Made by a program: the position numbers and the translations under genes
Shown here: positions 34,373 to 46,809 of the stretch, piece by piece
Position numbering within the stretch: the stretch's first letter is position 1
Layout: the number at the start of each line of letters is the position of its first letter
From: Amorphophallus konjac
Lineage: Eukaryota > Streptophyta > Magnoliopsida > Alismatales > Araceae
DNA length: 64,000 bases
Direction of reading: 5' to 3'
Assembly: GCA_022559845.1 (NCBI GenBank)
Contig: CM040118.1
Span: 445,158,053-445,222,052, forward strand
The notes under the pieces: model-generated
The model's database searches: none
What the model saw: the letters and a program-made list of their open reading frames with translations, nothing else
What the model was told of the DNA's origin: nothing

Positions 34373-35112
34373 TAGTGCCCATCACTTTGCTCATGCTTTG
34401 CTGCGATTTTGGTGTGTATATCTATGTTTAGATAGCATTTCATGCTCATATTGTTCACTTTGTTTGCATCTGTATTGTTATGTTCACATATGTTCATTAT
34501 ATCTTGATTTTTTAGATTTAGGCTAGAAATTGCATGCACTCCAGTGCATATAGGGTCATGCATTGCATATATTAGTTGCATTTCCTACCTTGTTAAGTGA
34601 TCCTCTCGCCTCCATATTCCTTGGAGTCGACTAGGTGATCTTATCCGGGACCTCCATAAGTCCCCGTGAGCCGTGGATTCCCACATGGATACCGGGCCGG
34701 TTGTACCTTTCCACCCCTTAGGCTTGCATTTGCATAAGTGTGAGTGAGTTAATGTTAGTCAACCCAAAGTTTGGACCTTATTCCCATAGGATTTCTATCT
34801 TGAGGGAATTATTATTAATTCAAATCATTAAAAGGTCTATTAAAACCCCTAAAATATTTCCCATCATATCAACTTGTGTGATTTGAGTGAAAACTCTCAC
34901 ATCGTTTGTGTTGTTTGGGCTTGTCCAAGCCCATTAGTGATTTTTGTGTTGCATTCTTTCATCATCCACATGTTTTGTTATTGTTAGGCCCATTTAGGCT
35001 AGTCCATCTGTCTGTCTATTTGTCTAGTCACATTGTCCTAGGTTGTTTTTTTTTACCTTTGCATTTTTGAGTCTGCCCCCTCTCTTATTCTCGAGCCCTT
35101 TTACTTCCCTCA
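34373..35112 (+). other. A2 leader
   Basis: About 740 bp between PBS and gag. Its second half is shared with the A1 leader. No gene is seen. The coding start is uncertain: the first in-frame ATG is 35113. Confidence 0.6.
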
Positions 35113-38100
35113 TTGTATCCCTTGATTTTTCTGTATAAAGTCTCCATTTGCCTTCATGGAGCTCATTTTTCTCCTGTATATTACCCTTCTTCATTCCCAT
35201 CTTCCTATTCCCACGTGGATTCCTCTTTCCACGCGGGCCCATCTCCTCGTGGCCCTTCCGACTCACAAGTAAATCTCATGGCCCACTCATCACCTCTTGT
35301 TAGCCAAATGGTCCCGGTCCAGGCCCAAAAACTCACTGCTAATCATCTTAATGGGCTTCATTCTCATAACGAGCCCCATTCATCTAATGTGCCTCATTCC
35401 TTTAATGGGTCATCCTTCTTGAGTGACCCATCTTCCTTTACTGGGTCCTAGTCTCTTAGTGGACCTTATTCCTTCAATGGGCCTCGCTCTCTTAATGGGC
35501 CCCCTTCCTTTAGCGGGCCTTCTTATTCCCTTAATGGGCCTACTTCTCTTAATAGGCCCGCTCCTTCTACCCATGTTGCTGCTAGCCCAATCAGTCCTTA
35601 TTCCCACATTCATGATCCTTCCAGGCCCACATATCCTTCCACTCCTGGGATGGGCTTCCCTTCTTCTCATTCTGGATCTCTTTATCTGGCCAAATATCAT
35701 AACCCTGGTCCAAATCCACAATCTCTTGCTCAGGCTGGCTTGCATCCTTCCCGATCTCTCCCCGTTGAGGAGGTGATTGCTCAAGCCCAACGCCAGCTTG
35801 ATGAACTTCAGCACCGAATTGATCCCTAATCTTCTTTGAGTGTCCCGTTTGCATTCCAAGGTCTTCAGCTTCCACCGCGTTCACAAATTCCTGCTTATCG
35901 TCGCTATGCTGGAGTTGGTAACCCCTATGTGCACTTGAAGGAGTTCATTTATGAGTCGGCCCAATTCCAACATGACCAACATTTGATGGCCTATTTATTC
36001 GGTATGTCGTTGGAAGGCCTGGCTCGGGATTGGTTCTTTTCTCTTCCGCAAGAGCAAGTTGTGGATTTTCAAGTCGTCCAAGAGAGATTTCTTCAACAGT
36101 ATCAAGACCAGGTTGGGCCCAAGTATTCTATGGTTGATCTGGCCCATGAGAATATGAATCCCGACGAGGAATTCTTTACCTTCGCTGACCGCTGGCGTCG
36201 CCTGGCTGCGCCAGTCTCAGGGTATATTCCAGAGAGAGAACAAATCAAAATGATCATTTCTAATGCAACGCCCGAGTACCGCTTTATCTTAGCCTTGAAT
36301 GATATCACTTCCTGGCAACAACTTTATAGTCGAGCCCGCTTCATCCGCCCACAACTCCTAGCTTCCCTTGACCCTGAGTCTCCTTCACCTTCTACGCCCA
36401 CATACGCCTCCTATCCATCATCTCCCACATATACATCCGCATATCCCTCCACATATTTTTCCACGAGTCAGCCTTCAGCTCCCACATACCCATATGCCAC
36501 CACATATCAACCCTCCATGAGTTAGCCTTCCACCTCTTCATACCCGCACGAACCTCCACCTCCAATCAAGGGAACTCCACACCTCGAGCAAGTGGATGCC
36601 GTCTATATACCCCCTCACCTCACTCTACATATGCCATAACCAAATCCCTCTGCCACTAACCACGCATCATTACCTATGCAACCCCCACTTCCTTCTCCAT
36701 TTCCCTCTCCACCACCTTATACCCCTCGGCATCCACCTTGCCCGAAGCAGGCTCCTCATCGCCCCCCGTTGCCGAAGTATTTTTCATATATTTTTTGGGC
36801 TTTGATGGCCACTCACGCATTGCTGCCCCCTCTAGTTGTGCCCTGTCGACCCGCGGTCGGGGATATGCTTCAATTTTGTGATTACCATCGCCAGCAGGGG
36901 CATTTGGTTGAGGACTGCCCCAAATTCCGAGAGTATGTTTATGGCCTGGAAGATAATAAGAGGATCGATTGGGCCGCCATGCATGAAGCTATTGTAAATC
37001 TCCGTAGCAAGTAGCAACAGCAGTCGCCGCCCAAGCAGTCGTCTCTACTACAAGACCAGGGGCACCCCTGCGATCCCTCATCTAGCGATGCACGTACTCC
37101 ATCACACGTTCCGTTATCTATAACACCTTCTCCATCTCCTACCCCATCTCCACAAACTCCGCCTACCCTATCCCTTGCTCAGGCTAGTGCCTCCACTTCT
37201 GCCACTTCAACCGCCACTACTCCTACCCCCAATGTCGCTCGGCGTGTCGTGTCAATACGTCGACGTTGGGTCCCACAGCCTTTCATTTCCCCTTTACCTC
37301 CTTTCTCACCCTCTTCATCTCCACCTTCATTACCTCCATTGCCCGCATCACCATCTCCACTACCCCTACCGCCATCACCACTGCCTTCATCACCTCCTCC
37401 CCCGAAGACTCCTATTCCATCACTTCCACCATCTCCACCGCCTTTGCCATCCCCTTCTCCATTGTTGCCCGAGCCTGAGCAAGCTATACCTACACCTCCA
37501 CCTTCGCCTTTACCCCCTCTTACGCCTCCACCATTGCCCTTACCACCACTTGAGCCTGTCATTGCCGCTATCCCTCCACCACTTGCATTGCCTTTACCCC
37601 CACTTACGCCTTCTAAACCTTCGCCTCCGCCTTCCAAACATATTACTTCCATTTCTTCCCCATCCATTTCCACCCCACGGAGCGGGTGTGCGCTACCTTT
37701 GGTGCCCCTCGGGTCTGGTCCCTAGGGAAATGACAACCCAAGTCAGGACAGTTCAGTGCCGGTTATGCACTACAAGATTCAAGATTTCATTTGCCGCATG
37801 CTAGTCCGAGTCCTGGTCCCCGATCATCTTTGGGATAATGAGCCTGTATTTCCTATGGAGACGGTTGCTAAGAAGAGTTCTCTTGCACTAGTGCCAGTTT
37901 CTTCACAAGCGAGGCCGGTGGCAATCTCATTGCTTACCGAAGGATTCACTATTGATGTTGTTATTACCTCATGCTCGATTGCGGTTCAGTTCACTGGCAA
38001 AGAGGTGTTCTCTACTCAGATTGTGCTAACCCATACGGCTGCCAAGAGCCAGATGGATTCCCTATTCAAGGGGCAGTTGGCCGTATCTTCTGCATTTTTC

Positions 38101-39141
38101 AAGGACATTCTGCATATCCTATGCAATCTTCCTCAGTTTATTGGTGAATCGACCACGTCAACGTCGCGCATTGCTCTCCCTCAGTTTTGTCCTGCTCTTC
38201 TGGTAAGGGAGTTATGCTTCATGCCCAATTGCCGAGGGGAGATGCCTAATCTCATGCTAGTGCCAAGTGACAAAACTCTGTGGTTCTCTGATATTCATTC
38301 ATTTGGGGAGTTATCTGTCGAAGAATGTTCCTCTACTATTGTTAGCACCGGGTATCTAGAGGCAATCGCCCCAATGAGGCTTCATGTTCATGACCGGGCC
38401 AGGCCATCTGCCAGATGGGCTCGTTATTTAAGAAGACATTACAGATCAAGAAGGTCGAAGGTCCAAGTCCGCACCAGGCGGGTTCGGGTTCAAAAAGGTT
38501 CTGTTAAGAAGAGGCGGTAGCGTAAGTTTAAGGGATGTCGATTGTGCACTCAGGGGTCCACTTCTTCCTCCTTCTCTCCCTTTCGTTCATCCTTTCTTCT
38601 ACTCAGCTCCCACCCCTGGGTGGTGTACCTCCCTTCCTCTAATCCAGTTTCTATGATCTTTTCCTCTCTTTTCGGGTCCGCGAACCCCCATTCTTCGTTC
38701 TCCACTCATCCGGAGTCTCCAGATCCTCCGTTCTCTCATGATTTTAGGCCTCGGCCTATGTCATCCTTTCATCCCACTTTCGGGACTTCTTCTGATCCTT
38801 CTCTTCTGGTATCCCCGGGCTCTACTTCTGATCCTTCCCCGACCATGTCGGGTGATTACCCTTTTCTTTCCCCGACCCTGTCAGGTGACCATCGTTCTTC
38901 TTCCCCGACCCTATCGGGTGTCTGTCATTTTTTTTCCACGACCTTGTCGGGTGATTCTCATTCTCCTTCCCCGACCCTGTCGGGTGATTCTAATTCATTT
39001 TCTCCGACTACGCCGGATGATCACTCCTCTTCTCCCTTATCTTTGCCACAATCTTCTCATGGTCTCTCTATTCTTTCATCCTCACCTTTTCGGGGTCATT
39101 ACCCTGTTTCTTGCTGTTTTCGAGGCTTTAGCCCGCCTTGA
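35113..39141 (+). pseudogene. A2 gag-like long polyprotein (~1340 codons) with stops
   Basis: One frame runs the whole length, interrupted by stops near 35448, 35827, 36523, 36637, 37012, 37723 and 38518. In order: NGP-repeat low-complexity part (35330-35560); retrotransposon gag core (35836-36300; GVGNPYVHLKEFIYES, MSLEGLARDWFFSLP); proline-rich linker. Then a variant knuckle CDYHRQQGHLVEDC (about 36880-36921), a strongly proline-rich part (37249-37700), and a 254-codon part from 37756 (KIQDFICRMLVRVLV ...) ending in a highly basic tail (RRSKVQVRTRRVRVQ). An 11-residue repeat region (38837-39034) comes last. Gag packages element RNA. The 254-codon part is unknown to me. The basic tail suggests nucleic-acid binding, which is an inference. 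No enzyme domain follows. Confidence 0.8.
38837..39034 (+). repeat. 33-bp minisatellite, six units, hairpin-forming and in frame
   Basis: Units start at 38837, 38870, 38903, 38936, 38969 and 39002: exact 33-base period. Each contains CCCCGACC(C)TGTCGGGTG, in which CCGAC and GTCGG pair. In frame it encodes an 11-residue repeat with core SPTLSGD. The last unit is degenerate. Confidence 0.92.
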
Positions 39142-42100
39142 TCTCAGTTAATCCCTGGTTATTCTGTACTTGGTTCCTTGTTATCAGGTCCTCAATGCCT
39201 TAACGAGAGAGTTCTAGCCCTCGTCTCTCTTACTTTTTTATCCCTTCTTTGTCCAATATAATGTCTGCCACTCCTCTATGTCGAGGAATCTAATCCTTTG
39301 CTCTCCTTTCATCCTTTATTCTGACAAGCAAGGAAAAAAAAGTTCGTGCTCCTCAAAGCTCGATGATCGAAATCGCTTCAGGAGGCCGGTTTTCACGCCA
39401 TCGATTTGCAAAGGTATCTTTGATTTTGTGCGAGAACATGTTATCATTGCTATTACTCTGTTATTTCTGCACGCGCTTATAATGTTGGTTCCTTAAAACA
39501 TGGTTGAGTGGCCTTAGGCTTTAGTTAGTTTGCTTAGTCAAATGAGTCACTTCTGCAGCATCTTAGGCTGGTGATAGCTCTGCGCTGGGAGTCTAGTTCT
39601 TTTCCCAATTGTTGAGGGTGACCTTTGAATATGGATTTTTCACACACTTCACGGCAAGCCATAGCCGATCTCTCTATTGCAACATCGTTGCTGCTTTGGC
39701 CATACTTTGGGTATGCACAAAGGTCTTTTCTTTTCTCTACTCGGTCGAGTGCATGGACAAGAGATTGATGGATAAGATGACTAACCTAGGCACTCCCTAA
39801 TACGAGAGAGGTCTCAAATAGGGGCAGTCTTGACCCTCAAAAGTGAGCTTTCATGCTATATCTGGCCAATAAGGGCTACCAAAATGAGAAAATAAATCAA
39901 TGCAAAATTATGAATCAAAGGTATGGCAAGAGTGGCAGTACAGTTCCCCGCGGGACGTCATGAGTCCGATCGCATATGTGCCTGATAAATATGGGTCTAA
40001 AAATCAAAGACACAAAGCCCCGACGCAACAGGCTATCTCTTTGAGGGGTAGTGCCCTGGAAGGAATTCGAGCCTTGATATCTCCCATCCTGTATGAAGCT
40101 TGTCTCTAATTTTTCTTCTGCTTCTCCCTCTTAGGCTGGGTTGTATCCCGGGTATGGCCTTAGTAGGGGTACCGTTCTTTAGAAGCGGTTGGTTGTGGTA
40201 AGCCACCCTCACATGCACGCCCTGGTTAAGGGAAGCCTTTAATGAAAGGGGTAGGAACGACGATCCCTGGCCAGTAGTTTGAGCCCGTCTTTAGGTGCTG
40301 CGGATTGCTATGTCAAAATCTAAAAAAAAATCAAATATTACCAAAAGTCTAAAAAAAATCAAATACTTCAAAAAATCTAAAAAAAATCAAATATTATCAA
40401 AAATTCAAAAAATAAAATACTTCAAAATTTCAAAAAAAAATCAAATATTTTAAAAAGCTAAAAAATCAAATACTTCAAAAAATCCAGAAAAATGAAATAC
40501 TATTGAAAATCTAAAAAAATCAATAAAATTTATAAAAAAATCTAAAAAAATGTGTCTTTTTCATGCATTTGCATTTATTTTAAGGACAGATACGTAATCC
40601 GTTTGCTAAGTGTGCAGGTTGCAAGTACTCAGGCATTCCTTGCTATATCTTTGTGCTCTGCCTCCGTCCATATCTTTGATCTGTTCTTTCCTTCTTCGAT
40701 CCACTCACTCGATCTATTTTGAAGCTCATGTCATTCTCAGCTTTTGTTTGCAATGATCATATCCTTATGAGAGGGCTTTGCCTCACGATTATGAACCTGG
40801 CAGTTCTGCTTCATTCTGATCTTGGGTTTTGATTGAAGGGCGTATTTCTTTATGTCTTTTGTCCCGCCGTGTCCTTGTCACGTGTTTATGTCCCACCGTG
40901 TTGTCCCACACATGTTGTTTTGTCCCTCATCGAGTGTTGTTACTTGTCTTGCACATGTTGTTAGTCACCCCTTTGTGTCCCATGTTCTTGTCCCAACCGT
41001 GTGGTCATCCGTCATGTTCTTGTCCCAACCGTGTGTTGTCCCACTGCGTTGTTGTCTTGTCACACTGTGTTCATGCATGCATGTTGTTTGTTCATGCCAT
41101 TGCATATGTGCTCGTTTACCTTTGTTATGTTATGTTACATTGTCTCCCATTTCATTTGATCGTTATGTTATGTCGTGTTGTTTGTCATTCAGTTAATCGT
41201 TATGTTATCTACGCTATGTTTATACTTGCTTGTTTGTCATGTTTATCTTATACATGAAAATCCATAAAAATCAGAAAATGAAAATAAAAAAAATGCCATT
41301 TCGCTTGCGCAGGTAAGTTAGGTATGGCACTCTATCCCTACGCATTGTTGCATTACTATATGGTATCTATATTGTTATATTATCTCGAGAACCGGCTGGT
41401 CATTCATGTGTTCCAGGATCTGACATTCCCCTCTAACAAAAATGATGATGATCTAGGTGCACATGTTTAATCATCGGATAGGCCGTTAGGTTGGGAAAAT
41501 TAGGGAACGATGGTTCTATCACGCACGCCGTAGTTACGGATAGTGTCTTGACCCTGATTGTTCCGGTCTAGCAATACTATTCTTGAGTACTTTCTATTTT
41601 AGTTTTCTTTGCATTCGTTTTGATGATTTCTTTATTTTAGCCCAGCATACATCATGTCATTTTGAGCACTCACGTCTCGTGATCCGTTCAAGGTTGTTCC
41701 TCGATAATGGTTAATTACACTACAGTCCTCTTGGATAAGAGATCCCCATTTCACTATGAGTTTGAACGATTTCTCTGATCTTCCCGCTTGGTTTGGTTGG
41801 CAAGCGTGATTCCTATCTGGAGCTTAGTCTGTCTCCTTTTATTTTCGTTACTGCTTATTCCGATCTCCTCATTGGTCTGAGGGATTGTATCCCCCATGAG
41901 GTTGATCATGTGTTTTCTTTTTCATTTAGTTTAGTTCTCCAGACATGTCTCATCCGCGTCAGCCATTCCAGGTGGGTAGTTCGGTATTTTCGGGAGAATT
42001 CCTGTCGCTTGTTGGTTAAAACGGGTGACTTTTACCTTAATGCCCGCTTATCAGTTCTCTCTGCTTCATCTCCGCGTCATCTCCATTTCACGTCGCTGTC

Positions 42101-42183
42101 GCTTTCGCTCCATCTCCTTTCCATTCCGCCTCCGCGTCACTTTTGCTCGCTCCCTTGCAAAGCGGACATCAAGGAGGGACATC
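39142..42183 (+). other. A2 internal region without recognised genes
   Basis: This is the position where pol would be expected. I find no RT, RNase H or integrase motif in either strand. It holds an A-rich array (40319-40553), a T/C-rich stretch with repeated 'gtcccaccgtgtt' and 'catgttcttgtccc' phrases (40855-41070), and just before the 3' LTR a purine-rich 'aaggaggga' (about 42171-42179) that may be the polypurine tract. Confidence 0.6.
40319..40553 (+). repeat. A-rich ~28-bp tandem array
   Basis: About eight imperfect units of 25-29 bases with the pattern 'tctaaaaaaaatcaaatacttcaaaa'. Strong strand asymmetry (A-rich on plus). Confidence 0.85.
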
Positions 42184-45096
42184 TGTTGACACCCGTTTTT
42201 AGTCCGCAAGTTACGTCATTTCTCTTATTCATCATTTTTGATGTCCCGAATTACCCATTGTTTTGGAGCCTTCCTTGGATGGGTTTTGAGCCCATTTCAT
42301 TGTTTCATTCCCTTTGAGCCTTAGAGATCATAATTTCTTAGAGCCCTGGAGCCTATCTTATCACCTTCCGACTTCCAAGTCAGCTTGCGGCCCATTTTGG
42401 TCGACTCTCCATCAAGCATTCGGCCCTCTTCGTTGCGTAGTTCAAAATGCGGCCCCTTTTTCATCCCCTTCTATTCCTATATTTAAAATGTGCTCTTCAC
42501 CAAAGTTGTTCATCTTTCAAATTCCTACAATTTCTTCTTCTACGTCATTGGCCAATTCTCCGCCGATTTCAAGTTATTTATATTTTTTTGGCAGACTACG
42601 TTGTTCACCTACGTCCCGATATTTTTACTCTCTATTCTCATCACATTTTCTCTCTCTTCTGATCAATTTCTCATCTTACTTTCTTCATAAACGTTGTTCA
42701 TTTTTTAGTTATCTACAATTTCTTCTTCCACCACTTTCGCTAATTCTGCATCGTTTGGGAGATATGATCTAATTTCCAAAGTCGCGCAAGGTCTGCCCTA
42801 AACAGTCGTGCAAATGGCCGTTTATCATTGCAAACGGTCGGTCGATGACCGTTTACTCCTTAACGGTCGGTCGACTGACCGTTAAGCCAATAAGAGTCCA
42901 GCCTGCTCTGGACTCATCTCCATAAACCTGCGCGACGGGCCTATCTTGCGGCGGCCATAACGTTTGGAATATAACTCCAAATTGATCCCTATTTTCTCCT
43001 ACTTCTAGCCCTTTGTATTATCTTGAATTTGGTTTATAGAAATCTAATTTTGATGGGCTATATCTCCTGGAAGTTTGGCCGCAATATCAGGTTTTATGCA
43101 TTTTTGACCAACAAAAATTCTGTCAGATTAGGCTCCGGGCCCTTCTTGCGGCGGGAATATCTTCCAGATCTTTCCACCAAAAAAGTCTCGTTTTCTCCTA
43201 TATCTTATCTTGACTATTATCTCGAGAATGATCTAGAGATCTCGAGATTTGGTGGACTCTATCTTCTAGAATCGTGGGAGAAAGTTGGGGGTTTCACCAC
43301 TTTTCTATATAAACCTGCCCAGATTTCCTGTGCGACGGGGGCGTGTTTTTAAGGCGACGACGAAGCCATGCCGAATTGTCTTCATTCTCCTTTGACCCTA
43401 GCCTAAAGAGGGAAGTATAAGCTTCGTTTTGGTTCTTTATTTGCTCAATTTCATTAACGTTTGCCCTCTCAACTTTGCCCCTACTTTTGACAAATCATTA
43501 CAGTTTGCTGATTGCTGCTACAAAGTCCACGACGGGGGCCTGTTCATCAAGCCGGAGCGGAGTCATGCTTCATCCTTTTCGTCCTCCCTCAACTCCATCT
43601 TGAAGCGAGGAGTATTAGCTTCACGTTGATTATATGTTTGCTTTATTTCTCATATCTTTTCCCCCTCTTTCAAGCCCCAACTTTTGAGGTTTCACCACAC
43701 TGTTCTGCACTTTGCTGAAACACATATTTCATGCGACGGGGGCATGTTTGCGTCGCCGGTGCGAGGCCGTGGGGCACTCTTGATCCGTCCTTTCAACTCT
43801 AGGCTCTAGAGGGAAGTATAATCTTTGTGTTCCTTGGTTTTGGGCTCATTACCTCATCATCTTCATGCATATTTTTGTCCTTGAGTTTGGCACTTTCATT
43901 CTATTTTTACACTGTCATTTTTCTCCCATGTTCTGCACCCCTCTATTTTCTTGTATTTTCCACCCCACTTTTCACTAGTCTCTTCCCCGTTTTAAACCCT
44001 ATTTTTTGCTCTAGTTTCACCACAACATTCCCACCTTTTCATAGCATCCACTCTTTCCTCTTTTGGTGTTCTATCTTGTGAGATATTCATCATTCTTTGA
44101 GCCCATTTTGTACACTGTTCTGAATTTTCTGCACAGTCTGCATTTTTTTGCCAAATCTCCGGTGTCATAACTTTCTGTCCTGACCTCCTTTTGGAGTGAT
44201 TCTTGTTCCTACTTCTTCACAACACTCAAGTCTTCTGTCATCTCAACTTTCTCCCCATTTGGACATCGTTTGCCCTACTGTTTGTATCAGTCTTCGCACC
44301 CAGTTTACACTGTTTGCACAGTTTTTCTTGTGACATGGACTTTTGCACCTTGTTTATCTATGTTTATCATGGCATATTGAATCAATTTCTTCATGTTAAT
44401 CTCATCACAATATACACACCTATTGTTTGCACCCTTTCATAGGGGTTAAAAACCCTCCCCCGGTGAGTTTGCCCTAAATCTTTCGTGCTACTTTATGCAC
44501 TTGGGCAGATTTCTACACTTAGCATTTTCTAATGGGTTTTGCATCTTGTTTTGTGTTTGTTTCGCAGGAAAGCATGGAAAGTGAGGCCCTTACCTTCTAG
44601 CCGGCTGGAAGGCGAGGAGAGGTAATCCACAAATCCTCGCATCTTGATATTGAGATATATATATAATTATAATAATATATATAATTAAATAATAAATATA
44701 TATAAATATATTAATAAATTATAATAATATATCAAACGGACCTCCCCAGAAGGTAATCTTAATGTGGCCGATTTACCCTCTTTTGCAATCAGTTTCGACG
44801 AGATTTATTATCGTTTCGCACATGTCTCCCGTAAGTTCGAGTAGGTGCGAATTCTCTCCAAGGTACACAACATACATAATATTTTATATCCTTTGACGTT
44901 GTTATTCCTTGGTGGCGATCACGGTATTCTTCTACATCCTTTATCTCCTTTTTAATGATTGTATGATCATGCTACCATCCTCACATAGTCACATATTCAT
45001 GTTATTCACTTGCTTGGTGAGCATATGCCTTCATGCTTATTCATGTGATTTGTGGGATCGGCACGCATATACACATCCACATTTTCCACATCTACA
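42184..45096 (+). repeat. A2 3' LTR with an AT-rich insertion
   Basis: 2913 bp against 2714 bp for the 5' copy. The extra length is at about 44653-44855, where roughly 200 bp replaces about 23 bp of the 5' copy. Elsewhere the copies align with scattered substitutions. Ends TCTACA followed by the AATGG duplication. Confidence 0.92.
44653..44855. other. Filler-like insertion in the A2 3' LTR
   Basis: An AT repeat (about 44653-44728) plus about 125 bp of mixed sequence absent from the 5' LTR. No flanking duplication or terminal repeats seen. Looks like a repair patch rather than a transposon. Confidence 0.65.
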
Positions 45097-46809
45097 AATG
45101 GCAGTCGACGGAGAAGAAGAAAAAGGAATGACGTCATCTATTGATGACAATGGATATGGAGATGGCCTGGATTACGAGGCCGATGAAGCCCCTCCCCAGC
45201 AAGAGGATAGAAGAAGAATCTCTGTATTTGAAGGATTGACCTTCTCCGGCCATACAAGGAGGGTCTACAAACAAAGAAGAGAAATGCGAGTCTTCGTTTG
45301 CAATATGGCCAGGATCTCCAGCAGATACGGGTGTCTGCCTGAGGAGCCCCAAGAGTTGGTCCGATTAGCTGAGAGGCCTGAGCCGAGCACTAGGAGAACT
45401 GAAGTCGGGAGGAAAATGCTGAGGGCGGCAAGAGGAAAGCAATTGCTGTATGAAGAAGTCACTACCCTCACTACAAATGTGATAACAACTGAAGAGGAAG
45501 AGGTTTTGCTGAACACCTCGCCTGAAGGCGCTTCAGGGGAAGCAGTGGAAGCCACCACCAGCACAGCAACTGTGGACCCATCAGTGATGATGCTACTACA
45601 ACAATACCAGCAAAAGATAGAACTTCTGAAGAAACAGCTACATGAGAGGGCTGAGCAAACCTCGGCCTAGAAACAACCTGAGATGCAGGGTGAATCATCG
45701 CAGGGGGTTGTCAACCCGTGCGACTTTCCACCAATATACACTCTGCCCCAGCCGGTATAGCATAGCCAAGCGGCCACCTAGCAGCGCCCACTTCAGCCAC
45801 TATTGCCACCGGTATTGCCTCAGGTGCACCAGGCACCACCATTGCTACGTCCTCCACCACAGGCAACCACCCTGGTCACCACGTACCTACAGCCAGCGCA
45901 TTTCTACCTCGAGCCAGTTGATCCAACTGCTGTGAACATATTGATAGTGGAGAGGATGATTGAATTAAAGCTCTCTGAGCGAAATGAAGGTGACTATGTC
46001 ACGTTTGATGCTTATTGGGGAACATACCCGCCTCATCGTGCAGCTAAGCGGCTCCCCCCAGGGATCAACAAGCCGTCCAAATTCGACAAGTTCAATAGGA
46101 AGGGGTCCTCAAAAGAGCATATTACATACTACATGATCGTCATGGGCGATCTAGCCACAGACAAGTCATATCTACTGAAATTTTTTGGGTCCTCATTAAC
46201 CGGGCTCGAATTTGAATGGTACTCCAGCCTTTCGGCTGGGTCAATCAGCGACTGGCCGGACATGCAGAAGAAATTCAGAGACAGATTTCATGTCACCGAG
46301 AGGGAGGTCACAGTGGCTGAACTTTACTCAACAAGGCAAAGGGCGGATGAAACAGCCCTTGAATATATTAAGTGGTGGAGGAATCTCGGAATGAGATGAA
46401 AGCGACCCCCGCACCAGGAGGACGCTGTACAGATTTACAAGCAGAACCTCAGGAGTGAGGTGCTGGAAAAGATGATTTGTATGGAAATCCGGTCATTTGA
46501 CCGACTGAATAATGTGGTGGCCAAAGTCGAAGCTTTTCTGGCAAGGCCCGCCCCCTCATCAACCACTGCCACCATGCAGAAGGCAAAGGCAGCAGATCGG
46601 CGCCCAGTGCCTAAGGAAGCAAACACCCTTGACATCAAGGCGTTCAAACAGCAGAGAGATAGAGGCAAGAAGGTAGCGGAGCCCCAGCCCAATAAAACAT
46701 AAGAAAAAAAGGAGGGTCCCTCACTTAGGGATAAAATGAAGAAAGCCTACTCTTTCCCAAAGGAGAAGACTAAAGTTCTCTTTGACTGGGTCACCCAGTA
46801 TGACAAGGT
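45097..46809 (+). pseudogene. B2 gag, part 2 (between A2 and C)
   Basis: Resumes exactly where part 1 stops: AVDGEEEKGMTSS, DRRRISVFEGLTFSGH, an acidic/threonine linker with a coiled-coil-like end (QQYQQKIELLKKQLHERA). Stops lie near 45668, 45760 and 45778. The gag core follows (45803-46399: FDKFNRKGSSKEHITYY, GSSLTGLEFEWYSSLS, FRDRFHVTEREVTV). After a stop at 46397 the C-terminal segment has MLEKMICMEIRSFDRLN and a TAA at 46700. It ends at the AAGGT target of element C (46805-46809). Confidence 0.83.

Larger units (their letters stand above)
31629..45096 (+). mobile_element. Complete Tat/Ogre-like element A2 in B2 gag, TSD AATGG
   Basis: 13,468 bp. Both LTRs start TGTTGACA and end TCTACA. 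AATGG occurs at 31624-31628 and 45097-45101, and the flanks join into continuous B gag as seen in uninterrupted B1 (about 19815). Internal order: PBS, leader, a single ~1340-codon broken frame (35113-39141), about 3 kb without recognisable genes, then 3' LTR. No protease, RT, RNase H or integrase motif was found in any frame I read, so it is a large non-autonomous element. Confidence 0.95.

Noticed and set aside
37012..37731. TAG codons followed by C or G in the A2 frame as programmed readthrough sites
   Set aside because: The frame has at least seven stops, several explained by simple decay when compared with A1; no conserved context or downstream enzyme frame supports readthrough.
37175..37804. 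209-codon plus-strand ORF and the 164-codon glycine-rich minus-strand ORF over the A2 proline-rich part
   Set aside because: Both are shadow frames of the proline-rich coding segment; composition follows from CCN codons.
40829..41257. 142-codon cysteine/valine-rich plus-strand ORF as a real protein
   Set aside because: Built from repeated 'gtcccaccgtgttgtccc'-type text, with an equally open overlapping frame; no homology recognised.
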